A DNA stretch of 60,216 nucleotides, from NCBI GenBank assembly GCA_031262385.1, contig JAISHU010000102.1, positions 1 through 60,216 on the forward strand, given 5' to 3'. The notes beneath the pieces were generated by a model. It saw only the letters and a list, made by a program, of their open reading frames with translations. It did no database searches and was not told the origin of the DNA. The position numbers and the translations under genes were made by a program. Source of the DNA: Mediterranea sp. (in: CFB group bacteria) (GTDB lineage: Bacteria > Bacteroidota > Bacteroidia > Bacteroidales > Bacteroidaceae). Positions within the stretch are counted from its first letter, which is position 1. Each line of letters opens with the position of its first letter. Positions 51,182 to 60,216 of this stretch are shown here, piece by piece.

Positions 51182-53341
51182 ATGAAACGTAAAAACTTCT
51201 TGGTAGCATTACTCGCATTCGTTTGCGCCGGTGTGCTGCGTGCCGACGAAGGAATGTGGCTGTTGCAACTCATTAAGCAGCAAAATTCCATCGAATTAAT
51301 GAAAAAACAAGGACTGAAGCTCGAAGCCGATGACCTTTACAATCCGGGTGGCGTATCCTTGAAAGATGCCGTAGGTATCTTTGGCGGAGGTTGCACCGGC
51401 GAAATTATCTCGCCCGAAGGACTTATCCTTACCAATCACCACTGCGGTTATGGTGCTATCCAGCAACACAGTAGCGTAGAACACGACTATCTCACCGATG
51501 GTTTTTGGGCTATGAACCGCTCGCAGGAACTCCCTACACCGGGACTGCGCTTCACCTTTATTACACGCATCGAAGAGATTACCGACTTGGTGAATCTTAA
51601 GATTAAAAACGGTGAAGTGGACGAATATACCGCACAAACGCGCCCCTTCTTGGCTAAACTGGCTCAGGAACTCTTTGCCAAGAGCGACCTCTACGGCAAG
51701 AAAGGCATCGATGTGCAAGCATTGCCGTTCTATGCAGGCAACCGTTATTACCTGTTCTATCGCAAGGTCTATTCGGATGTACGCATGGTAGCCGCGCCTC
51801 CCTCGTCGGTAGGTAAGTTTGGCGGCGAAACAGACAACTGGATGTGGCCTCGTCACACCGGCGACTTCTCAATGTTTCGCATTTATGCCGATGCCAACGG
51901 CGAACCGGCAGACTACGCGGCAAACAATGTCCCGCTGAAGACTCCCAAATACCTCACTATCTCTATCAAAGGATTGGAAGAAGGCGACTACGCCATGATA
52001 ATGGGCTTCCCCGGAAGTACTTATCGCTACCTCACCACTGCCGAAGTGCAGTCGCGCATGGATGCACAAAACGAACCGCGTATCACCATCCGCACCGTAG
52101 CACTCGACGTGCTTCGCGAAGCCATGGCGGCAAGCGACCAAACACGCATCCAGTACGCCAGCAAGTATGCCGGCATCAGCAACTACTGGAAGAACTCTAT
52201 CGGCATGAACAAAGCCATTGTAGATAACGATGTGCTGGGTGTAAAGGCTGCACAAGAGAAAAACTTCGAAGCCTTTGCCAAAGGAAAACCCGAATACGAA
52301 GGAGTGGTGGACAAGATTAACGCCCTCGTTAACGAACAGATGAGTGTGAACCGTCAGGGTTACTACCTCTCCGAAGCCTTTAGCAACGTCATCGAGTTTA
52401 TCCGTCGCAACGTGCTGATTGATGACTTCCGCAAAGCCATCGAAGCAAAAGACGAAGCCGGCATCAAAAAAGGTACGGAACTGCTGCAAAGTCTCTTTAC
52501 TGCGATTCACAACAAAGACTACGATCACGAAGTAGACCGCCGCGTAGCCAAAGCTATTTTGCCGGTATATGCCGCCAACATCAGCCCCGACCAACGTCCC
52601 GCCTTCTACCAAACCATCGACAAAGAGTTTAAAGGCAACACCGATGCTTATGTGGATGCTATGTACGACAAGTCTATCCTTGCCAATAAAGCCAACCTCG
52701 ACAAGTTCTTGAAGAAACCCACGGTGAAAGCACTCGACAAAGACCTGATGCTCTCATTCATTGGTGCCAAAATAGAGAAACTGCAAGAACTGTCGACACA
52801 GATTGCCGCTCCCGAAAAAGAGTTGACCCTGCTGCACAAAGCCTACATCCGCGGATTGGGCGAGATGAAGCTGCCCACTCCGTCGTATCCCGATGCCAAC
52901 TTCACTATTCGCCTTACCTACGGCAACGTGAAAGAGTATCAACCCCGCGACGGCGTCACCTATAAATATTACACCACTACCGACGGCATACTGGAGAAAG
53001 AAGATCCCACGAACCGCGAGTTTAACGTGCCCGCCAAGTTGAAACAACTGATTCTTAGCAAAGACTTCGGACGCTACGCCATGAAGAACGGTGAGATGCC
53101 TGTCTGCTTCCTTAGCACCAACGATATTACCGGCGGTAACAGCGGAAGCCCCGTACTGAATGCCAACGGCGAACTGATAGGTGCCGCATTCGACGGCAAC
53201 TGGGAGTCGCTGAGCGGTGACATCAGTTTCAACAGCGAATTGCAACGTTGCATCAATGTGGATATCCGCTACATTCTTTTCATCCTTGAAAAGTTGGGCA
53301 ATTGCAGCCACCTTATTAACGAAATGACCATCGTTGAGTAA
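51182..53341 (+). CDS. S46 dipeptidyl-peptidase, DPP7-like (hydrophobic/broad P1)
   Basis: A 719-aa periplasmic serine exopeptidase with signal peptide 1-21. The chymotrypsin-type triad is His86 in LTNHHCGY, Asp228 in PRHTGDFS and Ser654 in GGNSGSPV. Residue 672, eighteen positions after the Ser, is Gly in AAFDGNWE. In S46 peptidases this position is Gly in DPP7 (hydrophobic P1) and Arg in DPP11 (acidic P1), so this one should be DPP7-like. It releases dipeptides from the N terminus of peptides. Its stop overlaps the start of the second S46 gene by 1 nt. Confidence 0.93.
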   Translation: MKRKNFLVALLAFVCAGVLRADEGMWLLQLIKQQNSIELMKKQGLKLEADDLYNPGGVSLKDAVGIFGGGCTGEIISPEGLILTNHHCGYGAIQQHSSVEHDYLTDGFWAMNRSQELPTPGLRFTFITRIEEITDLVNLKIKNGEVDEYTAQTRPFLAKLAQELFAKSDLYGKKGIDVQALPFYAGNRYYLFYRKVYSDVRMVAAPPSSVGKFGGETDNWMWPRHTGDFSMFRIYADANGEPADYAANNVPLKTPKYLTISIKGLEEGDYAMIMGFPGSTYRYLTTAEVQSRMDAQNEPRITIRTVALDVLREAMAASDQTRIQYASKYAGISNYWKNSIGMNKAIVDNDVLGVKAAQEKNFEAFAKGKPEYEGVVDKINALVNEQMSVNRQGYYLSEAFSNVIEFIRRNVLIDDFRKAIEAKDEAGIKKGTELLQSLFTAIHNKDYDHEVDRRVAKAILPVYAANISPDQRPAFYQTIDKEFKGNTDAYVDAMYDKSILANKANLDKFLKKPTVKALDKDLMLSFIGAKIEKLQELSTQIAAPEKELTLLHKAYIRGLGEMKLPTPSYPDANFTIRLTYGNVKEYQPRDGVTYKYYTTTDGILEKEDPTNREFNVPAKLKQLILSKDFGRYAMKNGEMPVCFLSTNDITGGNSGSPVLNANGELIGAAFDGNWESLSGDISFNSELQRCINVDIRYILFILEKLGNCSHLINEMTIVE

Positions 53342-55506
53342 TGAAAAAGATACTTATAACAACCATTCTTACCGCAATCACCACGTTCCCCGTCCTTGCC
53401 GACGAGGGAATGTGGATGCTTACCGACCTGAAGAAACAGAATGAAGTAGCCATGACGGAACTGGGATTGCTCATTCCCGTTGACCAGATATATAGTCCCG
53501 ACGGAATTGCCATCAAAGATGCCGTGGTGCACTTTGGCGGCGGCTGCACGGGCGAAGTTATCTCGGCAGAAGGGTTGGTGCTCACCAACCACCATTGCGG
53601 TTATAGCTACATAGCCAAGCACAGCAGTGTGCAACACGATTACCTCACCGACGGATTTTGGGCGATGAACCGCTCTGAAGAGCTTCCTTGCCAAGGACTG
53701 AAGGTGACCTTTATCGACCGCATTCTGGATGTTACCGACTATGTGGAGCAACAACTCCAAAAGGACGATGACCCCACCGGCGTAAATTATCTTTCGCCCA
53801 AGTATCTGGCAACCGTTGCCAAACGCTTTGCCGAACAAGAGAACATCGCTCTTACACCCGGACGTTCGCTGGAACTGAAAGCCTTTTACGGCGGCAACCG
53901 CTATTACCTGTTCGTTAAGAATACCTACAGCGACATCCGCATGGTGGGTGCACCGCCATCGTCAATCGGAAAATTCGGTGCCGATACCGACAACTGGATG
54001 TGGCCTCGTCACACCGGCGACTTCTCTATCTTCCGCATCTATGCCGACAAAGAGGGACAGCCGGCGGAATACTCGCCCGAAAACAGACCTCTGCACGTTA
54101 AGAAGCATCTGACGCTCAACTTGAGCGGCTACCGCGAAGGTGACTTTGCCTTTGTAATGGGCTTCCCCGGTCGTAACTGGCGCTATATGATTTCCGACGA
54201 AGTGGAAGAGCGTATGCAAACCACCAACTTCATGCGTCAACATGTACGCGGAGCACGTCAGGAGGTGTTGATGCACGAGATGCAACGCGACCCCGCCGTA
54301 CGTATTCACTATGCCAGCATCTATGCTTCGTCGGCTAACTACTGGAAGAATGCCATTGGCATGAATGAAGGACTGGTGCGTCTGAAAGTGCTCGACACCA
54401 AACGTGCCCAGCAGGAGCAACTCTTGACGCGCGGTCGCGAACTGGGCGACAATAGCTACCAAGAAGCGTTCGACCGCATCCGCGACATCGTGGCTCACCG
54501 CCGCGCACCGCTCTATCATCAACAGGCAATCCAAGAGGCATTGGTGACGGGCATGAGCTTTATGAACATCCCCAACACAACTCCTCTGATTGTTGCCCTG
54601 AAGAGCAAAGACAAAGCTGCCATACAAGCTGCCGCCGATACATTGCGTGTCCGCGCGGAGGCTTATTTCGCATCGGTGCCTTTCCCCGACGTGGAGCGTC
54701 TGGTGGCTAAGCGCATGCTGAAGAGCTACATGGAGTATATCCCGCAAGAAGAACGCATCGGCATCTTCAATCTGATAGACAAACGCTTCAAAGGCGACAG
54801 CGATGCGTTTATTGATGCCTGCTTCGACTACTCGCTCTTTGGCAGCAAAGCCAACTTCGAGAAGTTTATGCGCAAACCCCAACTCAAGCGATTGGCTTCG
54901 GACTGGATTGTGCTCTTCAAGAGTGCTATCAGAGAAGGTCAGTTGCAAACGGCACTTGCCATGGCAGATGCCAACAAGGACTACGATGCCGCACACAAGG
55001 TGTGGGTAAAGGGAATGATGCAAATGAAACAGGCAAATGGTCAGCCCATCTATCCCGATGCCAACAGCACACTTCGTCTGACATACGGACGCATCTTGCC
55101 TTACGCTCCTTCGGATGGCGTAGAGTATCACTACTACACTACGATGAAGGGTGTTATGGAGAAAGAAGACCCCGATAACTTTGAGTTTGTGGTTCCCGAG
55201 AAGCTGAAACAACTCTACCGGAAGAAAGAGTTCGGTGGCTATGCTATGCCCGACGGCGAAATGGCTACCTGCTTCATTATTGATACCGACCAAACCGGAG
55301 GTAACAGCGGTAGTCCCGTGTTCAATGCCAAAGGCGAACTGATTGGTACCGGATTCGACCGCAACTTCGAAGGACTGACGGGCGACATTGCTTTCCGTCC
55401 CTCGTCGCAGCGTGCCATTGCCGTGGACATTCGCTACACCTTATTTATTATAGAGAAGTACGCAGGTGCCTCGCACCTCATAAAAGAAATGACGATAGTA
55501 GAATAG
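53341..55506 (+). CDS. S46 dipeptidyl-peptidase, DPP11-like (Asp/Glu at P1)
   Basis: A 721-aa paralogue of the preceding protein with signal peptide 1-20, the block [15 protein letters not shown] and catalytic Ser656 in GGNSGSPV. The specificity position (Ser plus 18, residue 674) is Arg in GFDRNFEG, as in DPP11, which prefers Asp or Glu at P1. The two genes overlap at TAATG, so they are made together and cover complementary peptide sets. The bio genes follow 43 nt downstream. Confidence 0.93.
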   Translation: MKKILITTILTAITTFPVLADEGMWMLTDLKKQNEVAMTELGLLIPVDQIYSPDGIAIKDAVVHFGGGCTGEVISAEGLVLTNHHCGYSYIAKHSSVQHDYLTDGFWAMNRSEELPCQGLKVTFIDRILDVTDYVEQQLQKDDDPTGVNYLSPKYLATVAKRFAEQENIALTPGRSLELKAFYGGNRYYLFVKNTYSDIRMVGAPPSSIGKFGADTDNWMWPRHTGDFSIFRIYADKEGQPAEYSPENRPLHVKKHLTLNLSGYREGDFAFVMGFPGRNWRYMISDEVEERMQTTNFMRQHVRGARQEVLMHEMQRDPAVRIHYASIYASSANYWKNAIGMNEGLVRLKVLDTKRAQQEQLLTRGRELGDNSYQEAFDRIRDIVAHRRAPLYHQQAIQEALVTGMSFMNIPNTTPLIVALKSKDKAAIQAAADTLRVRAEAYFASVPFPDVERLVAKRMLKSYMEYIPQEERIGIFNLIDKRFKGDSDAFIDACFDYSLFGSKANFEKFMRKPQLKRLASDWIVLFKSAIREGQLQTALAMADANKDYDAAHKVWVKGMMQMKQANGQPIYPDANSTLRLTYGRILPYAPSDGVEYHYYTTMKGVMEKEDPDNFEFVVPEKLKQLYRKKEFGGYAMPDGEMATCFIIDTDQTGGNSGSPVFNAKGELIGTGFDRNFEGLTGDIAFRPSSQRAIAVDIRYTLFIIEKYAGASHLIKEMTIVE

Positions 55507-55549
55507 TTTTTCGGCTTCGTCACTCGTAAGTCGGAAGACTTAAAAACGC

Positions 55550-56260
55550 ATGAAACAAACATTTATTGTAAACGAAGGCAATCCCCGCCTGCTGCTGTTC
55601 TTTGCAGGCTGGGGAGCCGACGAAACCCCTTTTAAAGAATATCGCCCGCAAGGGTGCGATTACCTGATATGCTACGACTATCGAACGTTAACGTTCGATA
55701 GCTCGTTGCTTGACGGTTACAACGAAGTAAATGTGGTGGGCTGGTCTATGGGCGTATGGGCTGCCACTCACGTGTTGGGTAAACTTAGCGGAGAAACCTC
55801 CGGACGACTGCCGCGACTGAACCGTTCGGTGGCATTGAACGGAACTCCCTTTCCCGCCGATGAAACGCGCGGCATTCCGCCTGCCATTTATCGCGGTACG
55901 CTGGAAGGACTCACCGGTGCTTCGCTCAACAAATTCCTGCGCCGCATGTGTAAAGACGGTGCGGCATACAAAGCTTTCTTGCAAGTCACTCCCCGTCGTC
56001 CGCTCGAAGAGCTGCGCGACGAACTCATCGCTATCGAGAAGGTGGCGGCAAGTCAACCTCTCCCTGCTTTTCATTGGACAAAAGCTGTCGTTGGCACGGA
56101 CGACCGCATCATTCCCCCCGCCAATCAGTTGAACTGCTGGCAAGAACTTTCGCAACTTTCCCCGTCGCTACTCGATGCATGTGAGGCATGCGAAGGGTTG
56201 GCACATTACGACGAACCGATGTTTCACCATTATCTGCAAGAAGCATGGACAAACGATTGA
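55550..56260 (+). CDS. bioG: pimeloyl-ACP methyl ester esterase BioG
   Basis: A 236-aa alpha/beta hydrolase of the DUF452/BioG family, which replaces BioH in many Bacteroidota. It has LLLFFAGWGADETPF and nucleophile Ser66 in VVGWSMGVWAATH, plus Asp in VGTDDRIIPP and a late His in LAHYDEPMFHHY. It removes the methyl group from pimeloyl-ACP methyl ester, ending the fatty-acid-like stage of biotin synthesis. It overlaps bioC by 16 nt. Confidence 0.93.
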   Translation: MKQTFIVNEGNPRLLLFFAGWGADETPFKEYRPQGCDYLICYDYRTLTFDSSLLDGYNEVNVVGWSMGVWAATHVLGKLSGETSGRLPRLNRSVALNGTPFPADETRGIPPAIYRGTLEGLTGASLNKFLRRMCKDGAAYKAFLQVTPRRPLEELRDELIAIEKVAASQPLPAFHWTKAVVGTDDRIIPPANQLNCWQELSQLSPSLLDACEACEGLAHYDEPMFHHYLQEAWTND

Positions 56261-56997
56261 TTGCCGAACGTTTCGCCCGTGCCCGAAATACCTATTCTAC
56301 CGAAGCGCGCGTACAACATCAGGTTGCCGCCAAAATGATGAATCTGTTGCAAACCTACACGCCCGCCGAACGCTTTCGCCGGATAGTGGAGTTTGGTTGC
56401 GGCACCGGCAGTTACTCGCGTCTGCTTAGCCGGGAACTGCACCCCGAACGTTTGTTGCTCAACGACCTCTGCGGGGAGATGCGGGAGTGTGTGGCAGAAC
56501 TGCTCACCGACAATATCCTCTTTCTTGCCGACGATGCCGAGACGGCGGAGTTCCCCACGCAAACCGACCTGATAACATCGTGCTCCACCCTGCAATGGTT
56601 TGCCGATGCAGGCGGATTCTTTCGCCGTTGCCACCGGTTTCTTGCGCCCGACGGCTACTTGGCATTCAGCACCTTCGGTAAAGAGAATATGTTCGAGGTG
56701 CAAGCCTTGACGGGCAACGGATTGGATTATCTGCCTAAAGAGACGCTGCAAACCTTGCTTTCGCCCTGTTACGACACGGTTCACCTCTCCGAAGAGATTG
56801 TCCGTCTCAGCTTCCGCACTCCGCTCGATGTGTTGAAACACATGCAACAAACGGGTGTCACCGGTACCGAAAAGCGTGTGTGGACACGCGGACGGCTGCA
56901 AACTTTCTGTCACGACTATGCCGAACGCTTTGCCGATGCCGACGGACAGGTTACGCTGACCTATCACCCCATTTATGTAATCGCTAAAAAGAAATAA
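56245..56997 (+). CDS. bioC: malonyl-ACP O-methyltransferase BioC
   Basis: A 250-aa SAM-dependent methyltransferase from the ATG at 56245 (MDKRLIAERFARARNTYSTEA, a typical BioC start); the open frame extends to 56188 inside bioG. SAM motif I is VEFGCGTGSYSR (about 48-59), followed by LLLNDLC and the BioC block STLQWFAD. It methylates malonyl-ACP to start the pimeloyl moiety. It overlaps bioG and ends 7 nt before bioD. Confidence 0.95.
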   Translation: MDKRLIAERFARARNTYSTEARVQHQVAAKMMNLLQTYTPAERFRRIVEFGCGTGSYSRLLSRELHPERLLLNDLCGEMRECVAELLTDNILFLADDAETAEFPTQTDLITSCSTLQWFADAGGFFRRCHRFLAPDGYLAFSTFGKENMFEVQALTGNGLDYLPKETLQTLLSPCYDTVHLSEEIVRLSFRTPLDVLKHMQQTGVTGTEKRVWTRGRLQTFCHDYAERFADADGQVTLTYHPIYVIAKKK

Positions 56998-57004
56998 CTC
57001 CGCA

Positions 57005-57646
57005 ATGAACAATATCTATTTCGTCAGCGGCATTGATACGGATGCCGGCAAATCGTACTGCACGGCGTGGTATGCCCGCCAACTTATGCAGAGCGGCAAA
57101 CGTGTCATCACCCAGAAGTTTATACAAACCGGCAACATCGACCGCAGCGAAGACATCGAATTGCATCGCCGCATCATGAATATCGACATGACCCCTGAAG
57201 ACCGCGAGATGCTTACCATGCCTCAGATATTCAGCTATCCCGCTTCGCCGCATCTTGCAGCGCAAATAGACCGCCGTGATATTGACTTCGCCCGGATTGA
57301 ACGTGCCACCATAGAGCTTTCGCACCGCTACGATACGGTGCTCGTCGAAGGTGCCGGCGGACTGATGGTACCGCTTACCGAGACATACCTCACCATTGAT
57401 TACATTGCCGAAAAGAATTATCCCCTAATCTTTGTAACTTCGGGCAAACTGGGTAGCATCAACCACACCCTGCTGAGCTTGGAAGCCATTCGTTCCCGCA
57501 ATCTCACGCTCGACGCCGTGCTGTACAATCTCTATCCTCCGGTTGAAGATAAAACCATACAGGATGATACGTACCGCTACATCCGCAACTATTTACATCG
57601 ACACTTTCCGGAGGCGAAGTTTGTGACGGTGCCGGTGATAGGGTGA
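57005..57646 (+). CDS. bioD: dethiobiotin synthetase BioD
   Basis: A 213-aa ATP-dependent carboxylase-type enzyme that closes the ureido ring of dethiobiotin. The P-loop is GIDTDAGKSYCTAW (about 9-22, with Ser in place of the usual Thr), followed by QKFIQTG and VEGAGGLMVPL. Length is slightly short but standard. It ends the bioG-bioC-bioD run; bioA, bioB and bioF are not in this window. Confidence 0.95.
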   Translation: MNNIYFVSGIDTDAGKSYCTAWYARQLMQSGKRVITQKFIQTGNIDRSEDIELHRRIMNIDMTPEDREMLTMPQIFSYPASPHLAAQIDRRDIDFARIERATIELSHRYDTVLVEGAGGLMVPLTETYLTIDYIAEKNYPLIFVTSGKLGSINHTLLSLEAIRSRNLTLDAVLYNLYPPVEDKTIQDDTYRYIRNYLHRHFPEAKFVTVPVIG

Positions 57647-57682
57647 TATATAAGGAAGGTTTTTACAGGTTTCGCATACAGT

Positions 57683-59032
57683 TTATAGAAACAGCGTCAT
57701 ATAAACCGGTAGGTACAACAACTGCTCCTCTTTTCGTAAGTCCTTTGTATAAAGCAGATATGCCGAAAGCACCCTATTCGAAAACTTCTTGCAAAAAGCA
57801 TCGAGCGAGGCGTGTCGCTTATACCCCGACGATTTAACTTCAATCGGACAAATCTTGTCGGCTCGCGACAGTAAGAAATCTATTTCATAGTTGTGCTTTC
57901 CCGATTCGGTAGGAAACGTGTAGTAAAACAAACGATTTCCGGCAGCACGAAGCATTTGTGCCACTACATTCTCGTACAAATAGCCTAAGTTGGTTTCCAA
58001 TTTGTCGCTTAGCAGTTTGCGATAGATGCTATTTTCGGTAAAGTCTTTATCTTTAAAAGCAAGCGTTACGAAAAGTCCCGTGTCGCCGACATACATCTTG
58101 TAACGATTAATATCCATGTGATGTGCCATGCCCGTGCCGGGATCGTTGGCATGATAGGCTATGTTGACGGTCATAGAATCTTTCATTTCGGCAATGAGCC
58201 TGTCTGTCACGGCATCGCTTACATTATCGCCTATCACACTCGACACTTGGTATCTGGATGAGTTTTTGCTCAATTCGGCAGGAATGGCATCGAAAAGCAT
58301 GGATGCCCTGCCTGAAGGGTCAATCTTTCGGAAGTCGTCTTCGTAAAGTTGAATGATAGAACGCTTCATATAGTCTACTGCCGATAAATCGTTCTTTTCA
58401 ATATATGTATGGACAGCTTGCGGCATGCCTCCGACCAACATATACAGGCGGAAATCGCGCAACAACTTGCGATTGGCATCGTCACCCAATGCTATTTGTT
58501 GCTGGAAAACCGATTTTAATAGGGGCATCGTAGCCGTATCGCCAAGTGCCCAACGAAATTCTTCGTAATCCAACGGGTAGAGATAAAGCTTATATTCTTC
58601 GCTGGGGATGACTATATCTTCTACGTGTTTCTTAATAGAGATAAGCGAACCTGTTTCAATGTAGTCATAGCGATGATCGGCGACTAAATGTTTAATGGCT
58701 TGTCGTGCCAACGGTTGCAACTGCACTTCATCGAAAATGATAACCGATTTTCGCTCTTGAAGTTGTACGCTGTAAAGCAATTGAAGCCGAAGGAAGAAAT
58801 AGTCGAGGTCGGACAAGTCGTTAAACAGTCGGAATACCTCTTGCGAGGCTTTAGAGAAGTCGATAAGAATGTGAGTGTCGTATTCGCGTCGGGCAAACTC
58901 TGTGACAAGAGTGGATTTCCCCACACGGCGAGCGCCTTCTATCAAGAGGGCTGTTGCTCCGGCATCTCTGTTTTTCCAAAGCAGCATTTTATCGTATAGT
59001 TTACGCTTAAAGATAACTTTATCCGGTTCCAT
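57683..59032 (-). CDS. AAA-family ATPase with DUF4143-type C-terminal domain
   Basis: A 449-aa protein from the ATG at 59032 (MEPDKVIFKRKLYDKM). A Walker A IEGARRVGKSTLV (about 31-43) and a Walker B SVIIFDEVQL lie in the AAA_14 domain (about 25-160). The C-terminal DUF4143-like domain contains a PD-(D/E)XK-like block: EIDFLLSRADKICPIEVKSS (about 385-405). Such ATPases are common and often scattered by transfer in Bacteroidota; function is unknown. The gene is convergent with bioD. Confidence 0.93.
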   Translation of the reverse strand: MEPDKVIFKRKLYDKMLLWKNRDAGATALLIEGARRVGKSTLVTEFARREYDTHILIDFSKASQEVFRLFNDLSDLDYFFLRLQLLYSVQLQERKSVIIFDEVQLQPLARQAIKHLVADHRYDYIETGSLISIKKHVEDIVIPSEEYKLYLYPLDYEEFRWALGDTATMPLLKSVFQQQIALGDDANRKLLRDFRLYMLVGGMPQAVHTYIEKNDLSAVDYMKRSIIQLYEDDFRKIDPSGRASMLFDAIPAELSKNSSRYQVSSVIGDNVSDAVTDRLIAEMKDSMTVNIAYHANDPGTGMAHHMDINRYKMYVGDTGLFVTLAFKDKDFTENSIYRKLLSDKLETNLGYLYENVVAQMLRAAGNRLFYYTFPTESGKHNYEIDFLLSRADKICPIEVKSSGYKRHASLDAFCKKFSNRVLSAYLLYTKDLRKEEQLLYLPVYMTLFL

Positions 59033-59050
59033 AATTGTGATTTTGATATA

Positions 59051-59058
59051 CAAAAGTA
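59051..59058 (-). promoter_or_regulatory. candidate -7 box of the AAA ATPase gene
   Basis: The minus strand reads TACTTTTG, 19 nt upstream of the ATG at 59032, implying a short leader and favouring this ATG over one at 59053 that overlaps the box. Confidence 0.45.
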
Positions 59059-59075
59059 ACTACATTCCCCCATCC

Positions 59076-59151
59076 CTCAAAATCTTTTTCTCCTAAATAC
59101 CCGAAAATCTCAAAATCTTTTTGCTTAAAATACCCGAAAATCTCAAAATCT
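59076..59151. repeat. 33-bp tandem repeat between two minus-strand genes
   Basis: Two units (59076-59108 and 59109-59141) of CTCAAAATCTTTTT...TACCCGAAAAT differ at a few central positions, and a third partial unit runs into the stop codon of the transporter gene. On the minus strand this is the 3' end of the transporter gene and the upstream region of the ATPase gene. It is unrelated in sequence to the dispersed element. Confidence 0.85.
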
Positions 59152-60111
59152 TCACCGATTTCCCTCGTTTTTCTCTTTTCGGTAGAGTTGCCACGCATTA
59201 AATATATTTTGCCACAGCACATACGAGCCGGGTCCGATAGCTGCCAATGGATTGAGGTAGGCGAACGACATCCAAATGGCAAGAATGGTGTTCTTTTGTC
59301 CCAATGCCTGTCCGCCGCTGATGCGGTCGCCATAGTGTCCGCCCACACGCTTGCCGACAAAGAATTGCAGAGCGCACATCGCCAATCCGACAAGTGCAAT
59401 GCTCCACTCCACACCGGCGGTAGTGTGGCTGGTCAGTAGCAGTTGCACCGTTTGCCCCGACACGATAGTCAGCGCTAATGCCCACATATAGAAGGCGATG
59501 CCGCTATAACGTCTCAGCCATGCATGGACGGGTTTCAACCATAGTTTGAGTGTCCAAGCCAGCAAGAAGGGAAGTATCAATAGGGGGAAGACTTTGCTCA
59601 ATATCTTTAAGAAAGCCGCTCCGAACGTGATGCCTTGATGTACTTCGACCATAGGAAACAGCAACGGTACGGCAACGGCAGCCAGCAGATTGGAGAGTAG
59701 GGTATAAGTGGTAAGTGTGGCGGCATTGCCTCCGAGCTTGCCGGTAATTACTGCGGCAGCCGTGGCGGTAGGACACACAAGGCAGACCATGGCAGCTTCG
59801 AGCAGCACCCGCCATGTGTCCGAAAGCGGTAGCCACAGCAACAACGCCACCGTTGCGAGGCACGACAACAGTTGAAACAGTAACAGGCGTCCGTGCCACC
59901 CGCAAGGTTTCAGTTCGCCGAGACGTTCTACTTTGCAGAAGGTCAGCAACAACTGCCCGAATATCAATATCGGAATAAAGTAACCGATGCCGGTAGAGAT
60001 ACCCGCTTTTACCGATGTCGGTAGCGAGACATTTGTCAGCACAAAATAGCTCAAGACGCCTGTCAGCATAGCCAGCGGCAGCGTCCACTTCTTTATAAAA
60101 CCTGTTAGCAT
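59152..60111 (-). CDS. bile acid:sodium symporter (BASS)-like transporter
   Basis: A 319-aa integral membrane protein with about nine to ten helices. It has the block CLVCPTATAAAVITGKLGGNAA near 113-134 and GQKNTILAIWMSFAYLNP near 270-287, which are features of BASS-family transporters. The substrate is unknown; members carry bile acids, pantoate or other organic anions with Na+. A -7 box sits only 4 nt upstream of the ATG at 60111, so the transcript may be leaderless or use the next ATG at residue 15. Confidence 0.88.
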   Translation of the reverse strand: MLTGFIKKWTLPLAMLTGVLSYFVLTNVSLPTSVKAGISTGIGYFIPILIFGQLLLTFCKVERLGELKPCGWHGRLLLFQLLSCLATVALLLWLPLSDTWRVLLEAAMVCLVCPTATAAAVITGKLGGNAATLTTYTLLSNLLAAVAVPLLFPMVEVHQGITFGAAFLKILSKVFPLLILPFLLAWTLKLWLKPVHAWLRRYSGIAFYMWALALTIVSGQTVQLLLTSHTTAGVEWSIALVGLAMCALQFFVGKRVGGHYGDRISGGQALGQKNTILAIWMSFAYLNPLAAIGPGSYVLWQNIFNAWQLYRKEKNEGNR

Positions 60112-60115
60112 GCCG

Positions 60116-60123
60116 CAAAGGTA
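60116..60123 (-). promoter_or_regulatory. -7 box very close to the transporter ATG
   Basis: The minus strand reads TACCTTTG, matching TAnnTTTG. Transcription about 7 nt downstream would start at or inside the ATG (60109-60111). Confidence 0.5.
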
Positions 60124-60167
60124 GTGCTTCTTTCTTAATACACCTCTGCTGCGACGTATCTATTATC

Positions 60168-60216
60168 AAAGTGTCAAAACGTCAAACGAACCCTCGAAAA
60201 ACGGGCTTATTTCGGG
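60168..60216 (-). repeat. dispersed ~510-bp intergenic element, copy 6 (cut by the window edge)
   Basis: CAAAGTGTCAAAACGTCAAACGAACCCTCGAAAAACGGGCTTATTTCGG is the reverse complement of the right end of copies 1 and 2, base for base over the visible part. The orientation matches copy 5. The rest of the copy lies outside the window. Confidence 0.92.

Noticed and set aside
57643-57837. 64-codon plus-strand frame after bioD
   Set aside because: It overlaps the end of the convergent ATPase gene and has no supporting feature.

Overview
The window is a stretch of a Bacteroidales chromosome. Supporting signs are: a SusC/SusD pair; many exported glycoside hydrolases with Sec or lipoprotein signals; promoters with the Bacteroidota -7 box TAnnTTTG; S46 dipeptidyl-peptidases; BioG in the biotin pathway; and a PPi-dependent phosphofructokinase. 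Base composition near 48-50% GC and the gene set would fit a Prevotellaceae/Paraprevotella-like gut organism, but the genus cannot be fixed from sequence alone. No rRNA, tRNA, CRISPR array, transposase or phage genes were recognised.

Layout. 1-14,060 (minus strand): a xylan-type degradation cluster, read right to left, with two GH43 enzymes, a GH10 xylanase lipoprotein, an acetylesterase-GH43-CBM6 fusion, a GH31 alpha-xylosidase-like enzyme and a very large GH31 with FN3, CBM32-like, dockerin and cohesin-like modules. Strong hairpins separate the last three genes, and the start of one further gene lies at the left edge. 14,980-21,700: housekeeping genes (PPi-PFK, acyltransferase, NhaC antiporter, hybrid sensor kinase, nitrilase-family amidase). 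21,727-23,453: a cobalamin riboswitch followed by an intrinsic-terminator attenuator and a BtuG-like beta-propeller lipoprotein. 24,274-37,898 (plus): a beta-1,3-glucan-type utilisation locus, SusC-SusD-glycan-binding lipoprotein-GH16-GH5-GH3 plus a membrane-bound propeller/Y_Y_Y/LuxR regulator. 38,650-41,256: a GT2, small membrane protein and GT-C-like three-gene unit. 41,307-50,994: rmuC, a GH2, a flavin-reductase-like lipoprotein, a divergent Lrp-family/metY pair, a porin, plsC and a DUF4369-type lipoprotein. 51,182-57,646: two S46 peptidases with opposite predicted P1 specificity, followed by bioG-bioC-bioD. 57,683-60,111: a DUF4143-type AAA ATPase and a BASS-family transporter.

The most unusual feature is a family of about 510-bp intergenic elements: five complete copies and one truncated at the right edge, spaced about 9-14 kb apart and in both orientations. 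Each has a conserved left block, an array of about nine 21-22-bp units with a CGGC-like core (two helical turns per unit), and a highly conserved right block ending in a TTTGACGTTTTGACA-like sequence. They carry no convincing gene and I do not recognise the family.

Working together: the two glycan clusters break down hemicellulose and laminarin-like beta-glucan at the surface and in the periplasm. The S46 peptidases release dipeptides, and the riboswitch-controlled propeller probably captures corrinoids. The biotin genes supply the pimeloyl moiety, which suggests a gut commensal living on plant or fungal glycans and peptides.
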